Part shown: positions 17,103 to 24,925 of the stretch, piece after piece | Position numbering within the stretch: the stretch's first letter is position 1 | Layout of the letters: the number at the start of each line of letters is the position of its first letter | Assembly: GCF_030717945.1 (NCBI RefSeq) | Contig: NZ_JAVAIM010000001.1 | Location: 681,131-745,130 of the forward strand | Length of the DNA stretch: 64,000 bases | Direction of reading: 5' to 3' | Source of the DNA: Qipengyuania profundimaris | Lineage (GTDB): Bacteria; Pseudomonadota; Alphaproteobacteria; Sphingomonadales; Sphingomonadaceae | The notes under the pieces: generated by a model | The model's database searches: none | What the model was told of the DNA's origin: nothing | Seen by the model: the letters and a program-made list of their open reading frames with translations, nothing else | Made by a program: the position numbers and the translations under genes

Positions 17103-18278
17103 TCAGCTGCTTTCCTCGGTTTCGTCGCCACCGAATATTTCGCTGGCGAACAGCGGCTCGCCGAAGATGAAGCCGACGAGGTTCGGCCTGCCGACATGGT
17201 CGAACAGGGCGGTCAGCATCAGCAGTATTGGGACCGACAGCAGCGCACCAAAGACGCCCCAGATCCACGAGAAATAGGACAGGGCGATCAGGATCATCAC
17301 CGGGTTCATGGTGAACCGCGCGCCGAGGATCGACGGGGTCACGACATTCGCCTCCACCGTATGCAACGCGAGATAGGCAATCGCCGGGACCATGCCGAGC
17401 AGGATCGTGTCCGCCGTGCCGATGCCGAACAGGCCCAGCAGCGTGACCATCACGATCGGTCCGATATAGGGCAGGAAATTGAGCAGCGCGGCGAGGCCGC
17501 CCCACATGATCGGTGCATCGACGCCCAACGCCCACGCGCCGAGTGCCACGACCACGCCCACCAGCGCGTTGATCCAGCCGACTGTCAGAATATAGGCGGC
17601 GACGCGCTCCTGCACCTCGCGCAGCACTCGTGCCGCCTTTATGCTGGTGCCGAAGCTCGCCCGGCCGAACAGCAGGCGCTGGCGCAGGCGGACCCGTGCC
17701 TCGATCATGAAATAGGCCATCAGCAGGGTAAGCACGGTTTCGAGGACTACGCCGGGCGTCGCGAAAGCCAGCTCTTCCAGCAGGCTCGGACTGGCGAGAA
17801 CCACCTCGCGCCCGCCTTCGCGGTTCATCAATTCGGCCAATTGCTCGTTGATCTGCGCAACCCAGGCGAACTGGCGCTGCAATTCGCCGAACCGGTCCAT
17901 CACCTGGTTGGCCATCGCCGGCACATCGTCGAACAGCGCCACTGCCGGCTGGAGAATAAGCGCTAGGGCGAGCAGCAGCACGGCGAAGAATATCAGCAGC
18001 GCGACGAGCGAAGCGATCGCATTGGGCAGGCCCCAGCCGTTCAATTTGTCGGCGAGCGGGGAAAGGATCACGGTCAACACAAGCGCCGTCACCAAAGGCA
18101 GGAATACGACGGCGCCGATCGACAGGACGAAGGGCAGTGCGAAGAATAGGCCGAGGCCGATCAGCAGCACCAGCGAGGAAATGAGCCGCAGCTCCTGCTC
18201 CGCAAAGGCGAGCCGCCGCGAGCGGCCCGCGCGCGCAGGCGTCGGTTCGACCGGTGCGGGAGCTTCGCTGTCGTCCAT
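17103..18278 (-). CDS. AI-2E family transporter
   Basis: The 391-residue protein has about eight membrane segments and the family block GGLAALLNFLPYIGPIVMVTLLGLFGIG plus the C-terminal NPVMILIALSYFSWIWGVFGALLSVPIL. The AI-2E exporter superfamily (TqsA/PerM type) includes exporters of small molecules and Na+/H+ antiporters; the substrate cannot be told. A soluble amphipathic stretch (about residues 115-165) lies between the second and third segment pairs. It lies 61 bases downstream of ecfG on the same strand and may be read from the nepR promoter. Confidence 0.85.
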   Translation of the reverse strand: MDDSEAPAPVEPTPARAGRSRRLAFAEQELRLISSLVLLIGLGLFFALPFVLSIGAVVFLPLVTALVLTVILSPLADKLNGWGLPNAIASLVALLIFFAVLLLALALILQPAVALFDDVPAMANQVMDRFGELQRQFAWVAQINEQLAELMNREGGREVVLASPSLLEELAFATPGVVLETVLTLLMAYFMIEARVRLRQRLLFGRASFGTSIKAARVLREVQERVAAYILTVGWINALVGVVVALGAWALGVDAPIMWGGLAALLNFLPYIGPIVMVTLLGLFGIGTADTILLGMVPAIAYLALHTVEANVVTPSILGARFTMNPVMILIALSYFSWIWGVFGALLSVPILLMLTALFDHVGRPNLVGFIFGEPLFASEIFGGDETEESS

Positions 18279-18339
18279 CGCGCCTTATCTGCCGCGCACG
18301 GCAATTTCTGACAAGTTTACAGTGCGGTCTGCGCCTGCG

Positions 18340-18948
18340 TCAGCTGCGCGCGGCAATGCCGTTGCCTGCGGCGACGTCGTCGAGTTCTTCGAGGATCGCC
18401 CGGTGCGCCGCATCGTCCTGGAGCGAGCGCTTGGGGATCGAGCCATCGCTGAGCATCGTGTTCAGCGCAGCACGCGCGCGCCCGACACGGCTCTTGATCG
18501 TACCGACGGCGCAGTCGCAGATCGTGGCCGCTTCCTCGTAGGAAAAGCCGCCTGCGCCGACGAGCAATAGCGCTTCGCGACGTTCCGGCGGCAGCGTCAA
18601 CAGGGCCCGGTGCATGTCCGACAGATGGATCGGCTCTTCCTGCCCGGCAGGGGCCGTCAGGATGCGCTCAGCCACGGTCTCGTCATACTCACCGCGGAAG
18701 CGATTGCGCCGCATGTCGGTGAGATAGGCATTGCGCAGGATCACGAAGGTCCATGCGCGCATGCTGGTGCCCGGCTGGAACCGTTCCTGCGCGGCCCACG
18801 CCTTAAGCAGGGTTTCCTGCACGAGGTCGTCTGCCATGTCCGCACGGCCGCAGAGCCCGCGCGCAAACGCACGCAGGTGCGGGACGACTTCCGTCAGTTC
18901 CCGCTTGAAGTCGGCCTTCTCGGAGGCCGTTCGTTCTGTGCCTCCCAT
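18340..18948 (-). CDS. ecfG: EcfG-family sigma factor of the general stress response
   Basis: The 202-residue protein has sigma-2 (LRAFARGLCGRADMADDLVQETLLKAW, then FVILRNAYLTDMRRNRFR) and sigma-4 (PPERREALLLVGAGGFSYEEAATICDCAVGTIKSRVGRAR) regions of the ECF15/EcfG group. In alphaproteobacteria it drives the general stress regulon and is held by NepR until PhyR-P releases it. Its ATG shares one base with the nepR stop (TGATG). The partners nepR, phyR and an HWE kinase are within 3 kb. Confidence 0.95.
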   Translation of the reverse strand: MGGTERTASEKADFKRELTEVVPHLRAFARGLCGRADMADDLVQETLLKAWAAQERFQPGTSMRAWTFVILRNAYLTDMRRNRFRGEYDETVAERILTAPAGQEEPIHLSDMHRALLTLPPERREALLLVGAGGFSYEEAATICDCAVGTIKSRVGRARAALNTMLSDGSIPKRSLQDDAAHRAILEELDDVAAGNGIAARS

Positions 18949-19121
18949 CAGTCCTTCGTATCCAGTTGCTCGAGAAGATCCTTGAAGCTGTCCGGCAGCG
19001 GTTCGTCCACTACAGAATCATATAGCTTGCGCAAACCGTTCGCCCATTCGGGATCATTGCCGTCCTTCTTCGCGGTCGATCCGCCGCGGGGGGATGGCAT
19101 GTGTGATTTGTCGGAATTCAT
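18948..19121 (-). CDS. nepR: NepR anti-sigma factor
   Basis: This 57-residue protein was found by hand translation. It contains NGLRKLYDSVVDEPLPDSF and KDLLEQL, the two-helix core of NepR that binds EcfG or, under stress, phosphorylated PhyR. Neighbours ecfG (overlapping by one base) and phyR make the call firm. Transcription likely starts from the EcfG box at 19210-19234, giving autoregulation. Confidence 0.95.
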   Translation of the reverse strand: MNSDKSHMPSPRGGSTAKKDGNDPEWANGLRKLYDSVVDEPLPDSFKDLLEQLDTKD

Positions 19122-19209
19122 ATCGATCCAGAATTATTCCCTCTACGACCCTTTCGCGCACTTCGCCATCAGTGTGAGAGCGCAGAATCGAACCCGTGTG
19201 TGGAGGCGG

Positions 19210-19234
19210 AACGCGGTCGATGCCCTCTGGTTCC
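19210..19234 (-). promoter_or_regulatory. EcfG-dependent promoter of nepR-ecfG
   Basis: On the minus strand GGAAC (19234-19230) and CGTT (19213-19210) are 16 bases apart, a full match to the EcfG consensus. It lies 89 bases upstream of the nepR ATG. Confidence 0.85.
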
Positions 19235-19354
19235 CGCGAAAATGTGTCATGGAACCAAACGCAGGGCGCGACATACTACAGGCACGCCATCAAATGATAA
19301 CAGGGGTTCGCGCTGGGAACCGAGGAATTCGAACGAAAGGGTAGCCGCCGGCGA

Positions 19355-21007
19355 TTGCTGGCCGAATACCCGCGCGCGGCGCCCGTGGTCATATTCCTTA
19401 TGGTCATGGCGATTACCGTGACCAGCGTCTTTGGCATCGAACGCGGCGAGGCAGAGCGCGACGAAGCCGATATCAACCGCCGGACCATGGCGATGGCATC
19501 GGCGATCGAGCGGCGAGCCTTCTCAAGCACCTCCTATCTTCGTGCAGGTGCGGCTCTTCTGAGCACTCAGGACGAAGTAACAGGAACACTTTTCCGGAGG
19601 TTTGTCGAAGAACTGCGGCTCGATTCAAACTTTCGCGGAGCCGAGGGCATCGGCTGGGCGCCAGCGATCATGGCGCCGGAAGTCCCCACGTTTGAGGAAA
19701 GGCTGTCCGAAGGCCGAGTGTCGGATGTAAAAATCACGCCGTCTCTGGCTGCGAAGCCGCGCCCTATGCTCGTGCCGATATTGTATCTGAAACCCGATAC
19801 GCTGCGGAACCGCCGCGCGTTGGGGTACGATATGTATTCCGAACCGGTCCGCCGGGCAGCCATGGATCTGGCCGAGCGTGAACAACGACCGATCGCCAGC
19901 GGCCGGATCGTTCTTGTGCAAGAAGGCGGTGGCAATGAACCCGGCTTCATCATCTTCATGCCGGTTTTCGATTCAAGCGGATCGGGGCAAAATTTGAAGG
20001 GCTTCATCTATAGCCCGTTCAACGGTCCGCAGTTCTTGGCTTCGGCCGCTGAACTGGTGAGCTACGACGGGCTGTCCGCTCGATTGTACGATGTTGAAGG
20101 CGGAGAACGCACTCTTCTCGCTCAACTGCCGGGCTGGCGCAGTTCGCCGAACGTGGTCGAGCGCGAAGTCGAAATCGCCAATCGCAACATGCTTCTGATG
20201 GTCGAGTCCGGTCGCGACGAAGCGTTGTCGATGATGTCCATGATTACGCTGCTGTTCGGCCTGGCGGTAGCAAGCCTGCTGATGCTGGTCGCGCGCCTGC
20301 TGGCCCAGCAAGCGATGGAGGACAGCCGTTCTCTCGACTGGTTCGCGCAGCAGAATTCCATTCGCGATTCGCTCACGCGCGAGCTTAATCACCGCGTGAA
20401 GAATACACTCGCCAACGTGCTTTCGATCGTTTCGCTGACCCGTCGCCGGGCCAGCGATCTCGACGAATTCGCCGAAGGGATCGACGGGCGCATCCGCGCG
20501 CTTTCGGCGACGCATGATCTGCTAACCCAGTCCGAATGGGGCACGACGCCGATCCGCTCCGTGGTGGAGGTGGAACTGGCGCCCTATTCGCGCAATGCGG
20601 AGCACGAAGTGGTGCTCGACGGGCCGGATGTCGATCTCGCGCCCAACGATGCGTTGAGCTTCGGTCTCGCCATCCATGAACTTGCCACGAATGCGGCGAA
20701 ATACGGATCGCTCAGCGTCGACGGCGGGCGGGTCGAAGTCCAATGGGCCAAGGTCAACGAGCGCCTCGCCAAAGTGGAGTGGACCGAGCGCGGCGGGCCG
20801 ACCGTCGTCAAGCCCGAGCGACGCGGCTTCGGCACCGAACTGATCGAGAAGATTGTGGCGCATGAACTGCGCCATCCGGTCGAACTGGTGTTCGACGAGC
20901 GCGGCGTGTGCTGCACGCTGTTGGTCCCCGTCCGCCAACCGAGCGAGTTTGCCCTGCGGGCGGCCTACCAGACCGGCAGCAAACCCACCCCGCACGACGA
21001 AAGCTAG
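19355..21007 (+). CDS. CHASE-domain HWE sensor kinase, probable PhyR kinase
   Basis: The 550-residue protein has a membrane segment near the start (VVIFLMVMAITVTSVFGIE), a periplasmic CHASE domain (about residues 60-290) and a second segment (MSMITLLFGLAVASLLMLVARLL). An HWE transmitter follows: ELNHRVKNTLANVLSIVSL with His346, HELATNAAKYGSLS as N box, and the WTERGGP motif. Its position between nepR-ecfG and phyR makes it the likely kinase for PhyR; this is inference from synteny. No ATG or GTG fits the reading frame; TTG at 19355 is the only usable start, so initiation may be weak. It is divergent from nepR across 233 bases. Confidence 0.85.
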   Translation: MLAEYPRAAPVVIFLMVMAITVTSVFGIERGEAERDEADINRRTMAMASAIERRAFSSTSYLRAGAALLSTQDEVTGTLFRRFVEELRLDSNFRGAEGIGWAPAIMAPEVPTFEERLSEGRVSDVKITPSLAAKPRPMLVPILYLKPDTLRNRRALGYDMYSEPVRRAAMDLAEREQRPIASGRIVLVQEGGGNEPGFIIFMPVFDSSGSGQNLKGFIYSPFNGPQFLASAAELVSYDGLSARLYDVEGGERTLLAQLPGWRSSPNVVEREVEIANRNMLLMVESGRDEALSMMSMITLLFGLAVASLLMLVARLLAQQAMEDSRSLDWFAQQNSIRDSLTRELNHRVKNTLANVLSIVSLTRRRASDLDEFAEGIDGRIRALSATHDLLTQSEWGTTPIRSVVEVELAPYSRNAEHEVVLDGPDVDLAPNDALSFGLAIHELATNAAKYGSLSVDGGRVEVQWAKVNERLAKVEWTERGGPTVVKPERRGFGTELIEKIVAHELRHPVELVFDERGVCCTLLVPVRQPSEFALRAAYQTGSKPTPHDES

Positions 21008-21035
21008 GCGGCCCCTCTACTGCGTGCGTAATGAC

Positions 21036-21067
21036 AAAAAAGGCCCGCCGGATTACGGCGGGCCTTT
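21036..21067. terminator. Bidirectional terminator between the kinase gene and phyR
   Basis: GGCCCGCCG (21042-21050) pairs with CGGCGGGCC (21056-21064) around a 5-base loop. It is flanked by A6 on the left and TTT on the right, so it can end both convergent transcripts. Confidence 0.85.
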
Positions 21068-21097
21068 CGGATCATTCAGCGATGACTGTTTTCAGGA

Positions 21098-21889
21098 TCA
21101 GCCCAAGGGCCTGCTCGATCCGAAGAAGAGCGCCTGACTGATGGCAGCGCGAACGGTCTGTTCTTGGAAGGGCTTGGTCACCAGATAGGTCGGCTCGGGC
21201 CGGTCGCCGGTCAACAGCCTTTCAGGATAGGCCGTGATGAAGATCACCGGTACGCTGCTGATTGCAAGAATATCGTCCACCGCATCGAGACCAGACGAAC
21301 CGTCGGCAAGCTGGATGTCGGCCAGCACAAGGCCGGGCGTTTTATCCGCCACGACTTCCTGTGCCTGCGTCCGCGTGGCGGCCGTGCCGCAAACTTCATG
21401 GCCGAGCGAGGTCACGAGATCCTCGAGCTGCAGCGAAATGAGCGGCTCGTCCTCGATGATCAGCACGCTGGTCGCGGATTCCTTGTCGATTTCGCCGACA
21501 GCCTCCTGGACGAGCCGCTCGATCTCTTCAGGCTCCATTTCCATGATGTCCGCTGCCTGCTCAACCGAAAAATCCTCGAGCGTGGTCAGGAGCAGGGCCT
21601 GGCGGTTGAGCGGCGTGATGGATTTCAAGCGGTCGTGCGCCGCGCCTTCGTGGCTTTCGCCGGAATCCGGCTCGGACACATCCATATAGGCGCTGGCCCA
21701 TACCTTGTTGAACGCCCGGTAGAGCGGTACGCGCCCCCCTTCGAGCGATGCCTTGAGACTTTCATCGGCTAGCGCCGCCTCGAGCGTGGCGCGTACGAAC
21801 GCGTCGCCCGTGGCCTGCGAGCCGGTCAGTGCGCGCGCATAACGACGCAGATACGGAAGGTTGCGGGCAATTTGATCACCAAGCGACAT
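21098..21889 (-). CDS. phyR: PhyR anti-anti-sigma response regulator
   Basis: The 263-residue protein joins an EcfG-like sigma domain (residues ~1-125; LPYLRRYARALTGSQATGDAFVRATLEAA) to a C-terminal receiver (SVLIIEDEPLISLQLEDLV, acceptor Asp in VLADIQLADGSSG, Lys in LVTKPF). When phosphorylated, the sigma-like part binds NepR and frees EcfG. The ATG at 21889 has AAGGGG about 5 bases upstream; the longer reading frame was rejected. An EcfG promoter lies 31 bases before the start. Confidence 0.96.
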   Translation of the reverse strand: MSLGDQIARNLPYLRRYARALTGSQATGDAFVRATLEAALADESLKASLEGGRVPLYRAFNKVWASAYMDVSEPDSGESHEGAAHDRLKSITPLNRQALLLTTLEDFSVEQAADIMEMEPEEIERLVQEAVGEIDKESATSVLIIEDEPLISLQLEDLVTSLGHEVCGTAATRTQAQEVVADKTPGLVLADIQLADGSSGLDAVDDILAISSVPVIFITAYPERLLTGDRPEPTYLVTKPFQEQTVRAAISQALFFGSSRPLG

Positions 21890-21919
21890 AAGACCCCTTT
21901 TGGTTAAGTGCGCGCATTG

Positions 21920-21944
21920 AACGCCCTGCATCCATCTTGGTTCC
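21920..21944 (-). promoter_or_regulatory. EcfG-dependent promoter of phyR
   Basis: On the minus strand GGAAC (21944-21940) and CGTT (21923-21920) are 16 bases apart. This gives positive feedback on phyR, as in other alphaproteobacteria. Confidence 0.85.
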
Positions 21945-22032
21945 TTTCCGCGGCGCGTTGTGTAGTAAGGACGAACGACATGCGAGTGCAGGCGGTTTGG
22001 AGCCCGTCTGTCGCGAAGAGGGGAGATATTGC

Positions 22033-22779
22033 ATGCACGAGGTTGCAAATCCGTACAGCTGCGAGAATTGCCCGCTCCAGAGCAGGCCGGGGTTGCGCCC
22101 GCTCCAGCCGCAGCAACTGGCTTACATGGGCGAATTCAAGGAAGGCGAGATTGCGCTTGAGGGTGGCGAGAGTCTGCTGGAACAGGGCGACGAGGGCAAT
22201 CGCCTCTACACCCTTATCGAGGGGGTCCTGATCCGGTTCCGCACGCTCGATGACGGACGCCGCCAGATTGTCAGCTTCATGTTCCCCGGCGACCTGAGCG
22301 GATTGCAGGGCGCGTTCGACGAGCCGGCGAGCCATTCGGTCGAAGCGCTTACCGACGCACGCCTGTGCACGTTCAAGCGCCGGGACTTCATCGAACTGAT
22401 CTCCCAGCATCCGCGCCTCGGTTACGACATTACCTGGCTGGCAGCGAAGGAAGAGCGCCTCCTGGAAGACCATATCGTGGCGCTAGGGCAGCGCAGCGCG
22501 CGCGAGCGAGTGACCTATCTGGCGGTCTGGTTGGTCGATCGCGCCCTCGAGACCGGACTCGCGGCGCGGGACAATGTGCTGCACCTTCCGATCAAGCAGG
22601 CGCAGATCGCCGATATGCTCGGCCTGTCGCTCGTCCACACCAACCGCACCATCCGACAGCTGGAGCGCGAAGGGCTGGTTATTTGGAAGTCACGCGAAAT
22701 CTGCGTGCCGGACATGGATGCAGCCTGCAAGGTCGCGCAATTCGAACGTGACGACAACAGCCTGCGGCCGTTCATATAA
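22033..22779 (+). CDS. Crp/Fnr family transcriptional regulator
   Basis: The 248-residue protein has an N-terminal cyclic-nucleotide-binding-like domain (GEIALEGGESLLEQGDEGNRLYTLIEGVL) and a C-terminal winged helix (QAQIADMLGLSLVHTNRTIRQLEREGLV). The start YSCENCPL has Cys10 and Cys13, and another Cys sits in DARLCTF. Fnr needs four cysteines for an oxygen-sensing iron-sulfur cluster; only three candidates are seen, so oxygen sensing is possible but not shown. The ATG at 22033 follows GAGGGGAG. It is divergent from phyR. The candidate small RNA follows on the same strand. Confidence 0.85.
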   Translation: MHEVANPYSCENCPLQSRPGLRPLQPQQLAYMGEFKEGEIALEGGESLLEQGDEGNRLYTLIEGVLIRFRTLDDGRRQIVSFMFPGDLSGLQGAFDEPASHSVEALTDARLCTFKRRDFIELISQHPRLGYDITWLAAKEERLLEDHIVALGQRSARERVTYLAVWLVDRALETGLAARDNVLHLPIKQAQIADMLGLSLVHTNRTIRQLEREGLVIWKSREICVPDMDAACKVAQFERDDNSLRPFI

Positions 22780-22838
22780 AGCGAGAACTGCGGTTTTCCG
22801 GGTCTTCCGGACGACGCGAAAATTTTTTCGCTTTCCAT

Positions 22839-22863
22839 GGAACCGGATTTCAGGCCGGTCATT
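22839..22863 (+). promoter_or_regulatory. EcfG-like promoter of the candidate small RNA
   Basis: GGAAC (22839-22843) and CATT (22860-22863) are 16 bases apart, one base off the EcfG consensus CGTT. A start about 8 bases downstream would open the RNA near 22871. Confidence 0.4.
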
Positions 22864-22870
22864 TAGTCTA

Positions 22871-22960
22871 TGTCACCGCCGAGACCCCCCTCCCGTCCAA
22901 GCGGCTGGTGATACGATCCCGAAAGGCCTCCATTGGAAAAATCCGGTGGAGGCCTTTTTT
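22871..22960 (+). ncRNA. Candidate stress-response small RNA with C-rich hairpin loop
   Basis: No convincing gene is seen between 22780 and 23048; instead a compact RNA-like structure is present. CACCGCC (22874-22880) pairs with GGC-T-GGTG (22903-22910, one bulge). Inside it GAC/GTC (22883-22885 with 22895-22897) presents a 9-base loop, CCCCCTCCC, complementary to Shine-Dalgarno-like sequences. A strong terminator ends it at 22922-22960. The layout (EcfG-like promoter, C-rich 5' hairpin, terminator, next to the stress sigma locus) resembles GsrN of Caulobacter and the anti-Shine-Dalgarno small RNAs of rhizobia and Rhodobacter. Homology is inference; ends are estimated. Confidence 0.5.
22922..22960 (+). 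terminator. Rho-independent terminator of the candidate small RNA
   Basis: AAAGGCCTCCA (22922-22932) pairs with TGGAGGCCTTT (22947-22957), an 11-bp stem followed by further T residues to 22960. Confidence 0.85.
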
Positions 22961-23048
22961 CGTGGATCGTGATTTTTGCCCGGCGAGGGCAAGCATGTGC
23001 TGGTGCGCCGCGGGTGCGACGTCTCCTTTCTCCAGCGATTTGTAAAAT

Positions 23049-23486
23049 TCAGCGGAGCCGACCGCGCAGGCGCGAAATGATGCCGCGGCGCTTGGGCTCG
23101 CGGAGCAAGTCGATCAGCGTTTCGATATCGTAAGGCTTGGCGAGGACGCAGCCCATCTCGGCGACCCCTTCGGGAATATCCTGCGGCGCCCCGGTCGAAA
23201 ACACGATGCGCGGGCTGTCCGGCCCCAAGGTCTTCACGAGCTCCGCGATCGCCCAGCCGTCGTCGCGATCGGCCAGATGCACGTCGAGCACTATGGCATC
23301 GGGGCGTTCGCGGCGCAGCGCATCGAGCGCCTGTTCCGTGGTCGTGCTGATCTCGACATTTCGCACGCCCGCATCGGCCAGTGCGTCCTCGAGCGCCAAG
23401 CCGATGATCGCATCGTCCTCCACGATCAAAACGCGGTCGGGAAGGGGCGGCAGGTCTGTTTTCGTGGTTGCGGGTGCGTCTGGCAT
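23049..23486 (-). CDS. Single-domain response regulator, probable stress-response relay
   Basis: The 145-residue protein is a lone receiver: RVLIVEDDAIIGLALEDALAD, acceptor Asp in AIVLDVHLADRDDG, Thr in IVFSTGA and Lys in VLAKPYD, followed by a basic tail. It has no output domain. The switch region IVFSTGAPQ is close to the FAT GUY type of stress-linked receivers such as SdrG, but not an exact match. A full EcfG promoter (GGAAC-N17-CGTT) stands 43 bases before it. Together with its place beside phyR this points to a phosphorelay element of the general stress response; that role is inference. Confidence 0.85.
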   Translation of the reverse strand: MPDAPATTKTDLPPLPDRVLIVEDDAIIGLALEDALADAGVRNVEISTTTEQALDALRRERPDAIVLDVHLADRDDGWAIAELVKTLGPDSPRIVFSTGAPQDIPEGVAEMGCVLAKPYDIETLIDLLREPKRRGIISRLRGRLR

Positions 23487-23528
23487 TGTCTGGCGATCGA
23501 ATGGGCGGGCGATTGCCCGTGTGTCGCC

Positions 23529-23554
23529 TAACGGTGCAGGGGCGCAGTGTGTTC
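23529..23554 (-). promoter_or_regulatory. EcfG-dependent promoter of the single-domain regulator
   Basis: On the minus strand GGAAC (23554-23550) and CGTT (23532-23529) are 17 bases apart, within the accepted spacing. Confidence 0.75.
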
Positions 23555-23606
23555 CGGCCCGATGATGAACGCAGCGCCTGCGTGTCCGCGATGCAACAGC
23601 GCTGCG

Positions 23607-24764
23607 CTATAACGGCTTGCGATAAATCACGTATTCGCGGTTTACGGAACTGTCGATCGCATCGGCTATCGCCTTCATTCCCTGGTTGTCGTCGAGGATC
23701 CAGCCGATCTCCGCCCGCTTCGCGCCATAGGCCTCGACCGCGTTCACTCGGATCTGGCTGATCATCATGAAAGCGAGCTGGCTGGCGAGGCGCGAGTTAT
23801 GCAGTTCCCTGAGGACCCCCATCAGGGGCACGCGCATGTCGGACCCGGTCGGCTTGCGCAGCCAGCGAAGCATCCGCACCCAGCCGAAAGGCAGCAGCTT
23901 GCCGCCGGTCTGCTTCAATACGCCGTTTACGTCGGGGAAAGTCAGCATGAATGCCACCGGGCGGCCATCCAGTTCGGCAATCATGTTGAGGTTCTCATGA
24001 ATGATCGGCTTCAGCTTCTTGCCGGCATAGGCGATTTCTTCGGGCGTGAAGGGGACGAAGCCCCAGTTCTTCGACCATGCATCGTTGAGGATGCTCAGAA
24101 CGATCTCGACCTCTTCGGCCCAACGGGACTTGTCGACCGGGCGGATGCGGATTCGCTCGTTGCGCTGGCCCGATTGCACGATGCGGCGGATCAGCGGCGG
24201 AAAATCCTCCGTGACGTCGAGATCGTAGGTCAGCAGCGTTTTCTCGCGCTTGTATCCCGCGCTCTCGATCCACCCGGCATAGGCGGCCGGATGATGTCCC
24301 ATCATGATCGTCGGTGCGTGGTCCTGCCCTTTCACGAGCAGGCCGGGCTCTTCCCAGACCGACATGGAAATCGGGCCGATGACATGCGTCATGCCCTGTG
24401 TGCGCAGCCAGTCCTCGGCTCGCGCCAGAAGTGCTCCGGCGACTGCTTCGTCTTCAGCATCGAAATAGCCGAACATGCCCGTGCCTGGTCCCATGCCCTG
24501 CTCGGGCGGCAATTCGAGCGCGAGATGGTCGATATGCGCGGAGATTCGCCCGACATCGCGGCCACCCCGTGTGGCGACGAACAGTTGGTGGCTGGCATGG
24601 CCGAAGAACGGGTTCTTGCCCGGCTCGACCAGTTCCAGCTGCTCCGAGCGTAATTGCGGTACGGCATGCGGTTCGCGCGCGGCGAAGGCGCGGCCGAGGT
24701 CGACGAAGCGGGCGCGCCCTTGCTTGCCTTCGACGGGTTCGATCACTATTTCGCCTGCCGACAC
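23607..24764 (-). CDS. GNAT-fold protein of unknown substrate
   Basis: This 385-residue protein belongs to a family of large proteins with GNAT-like folds found widely in bacteria. Evidence includes NPFFGHASHQLFVATRGGRDVGRISAHID near the start, the conserved GPISMSVWEEPGLLVKG, and a C-terminal acetyltransferase-like half (NAVEAYGAKRAEIGWILDDN). No substrate is known to me. I chose the GTG at 24764 with GGGAG about 7 bases upstream; the TTG one codon earlier is less likely. The 161 bases between it and the divergent desaturase hold no gene. Confidence 0.7.
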   Translation of the reverse strand: MSAGEIVIEPVEGKQGRARFVDLGRAFAAREPHAVPQLRSEQLELVEPGKNPFFGHASHQLFVATRGGRDVGRISAHIDHLALELPPEQGMGPGTGMFGYFDAEDEAVAGALLARAEDWLRTQGMTHVIGPISMSVWEEPGLLVKGQDHAPTIMMGHHPAAYAGWIESAGYKREKTLLTYDLDVTEDFPPLIRRIVQSGQRNERIRIRPVDKSRWAEEVEIVLSILNDAWSKNWGFVPFTPEEIAYAGKKLKPIIHENLNMIAELDGRPVAFMLTFPDVNGVLKQTGGKLLPFGWVRMLRWLRKPTGSDMRVPLMGVLRELHNSRLASQLAFMMISQIRVNAVEAYGAKRAEIGWILDDNQGMKAIADAIDSSVNREYVIYRKPL

Positions 24765-24925
24765 CAAAACACTCCCGTTCAGTCTGCGTTAGCCCGTTGT
24801 GTGCTGAATGATCTTTGTCAAGGAATGACCCCGCGGCCCCCGCGCACCGTCGATCACAATGATCGCAAGCGCCCGCTGTATTCCGCGCCCCTTTTGCGGT
24901 AGGGGACCTCCAAGGAAATCGAGAG

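Noticed and set aside
22033-22779. Oxygen-sensing Fnr with an iron-sulfur cluster
   Set aside because: Only Cys10, Cys13 and one central Cys are seen; the fourth ligand of Fnr is missing, so I kept the general Crp/Fnr call.
22871-22912. 13-codon frame inside the small-RNA region
   Set aside because: No ribosome binding site; the bases are better explained by the hairpin.
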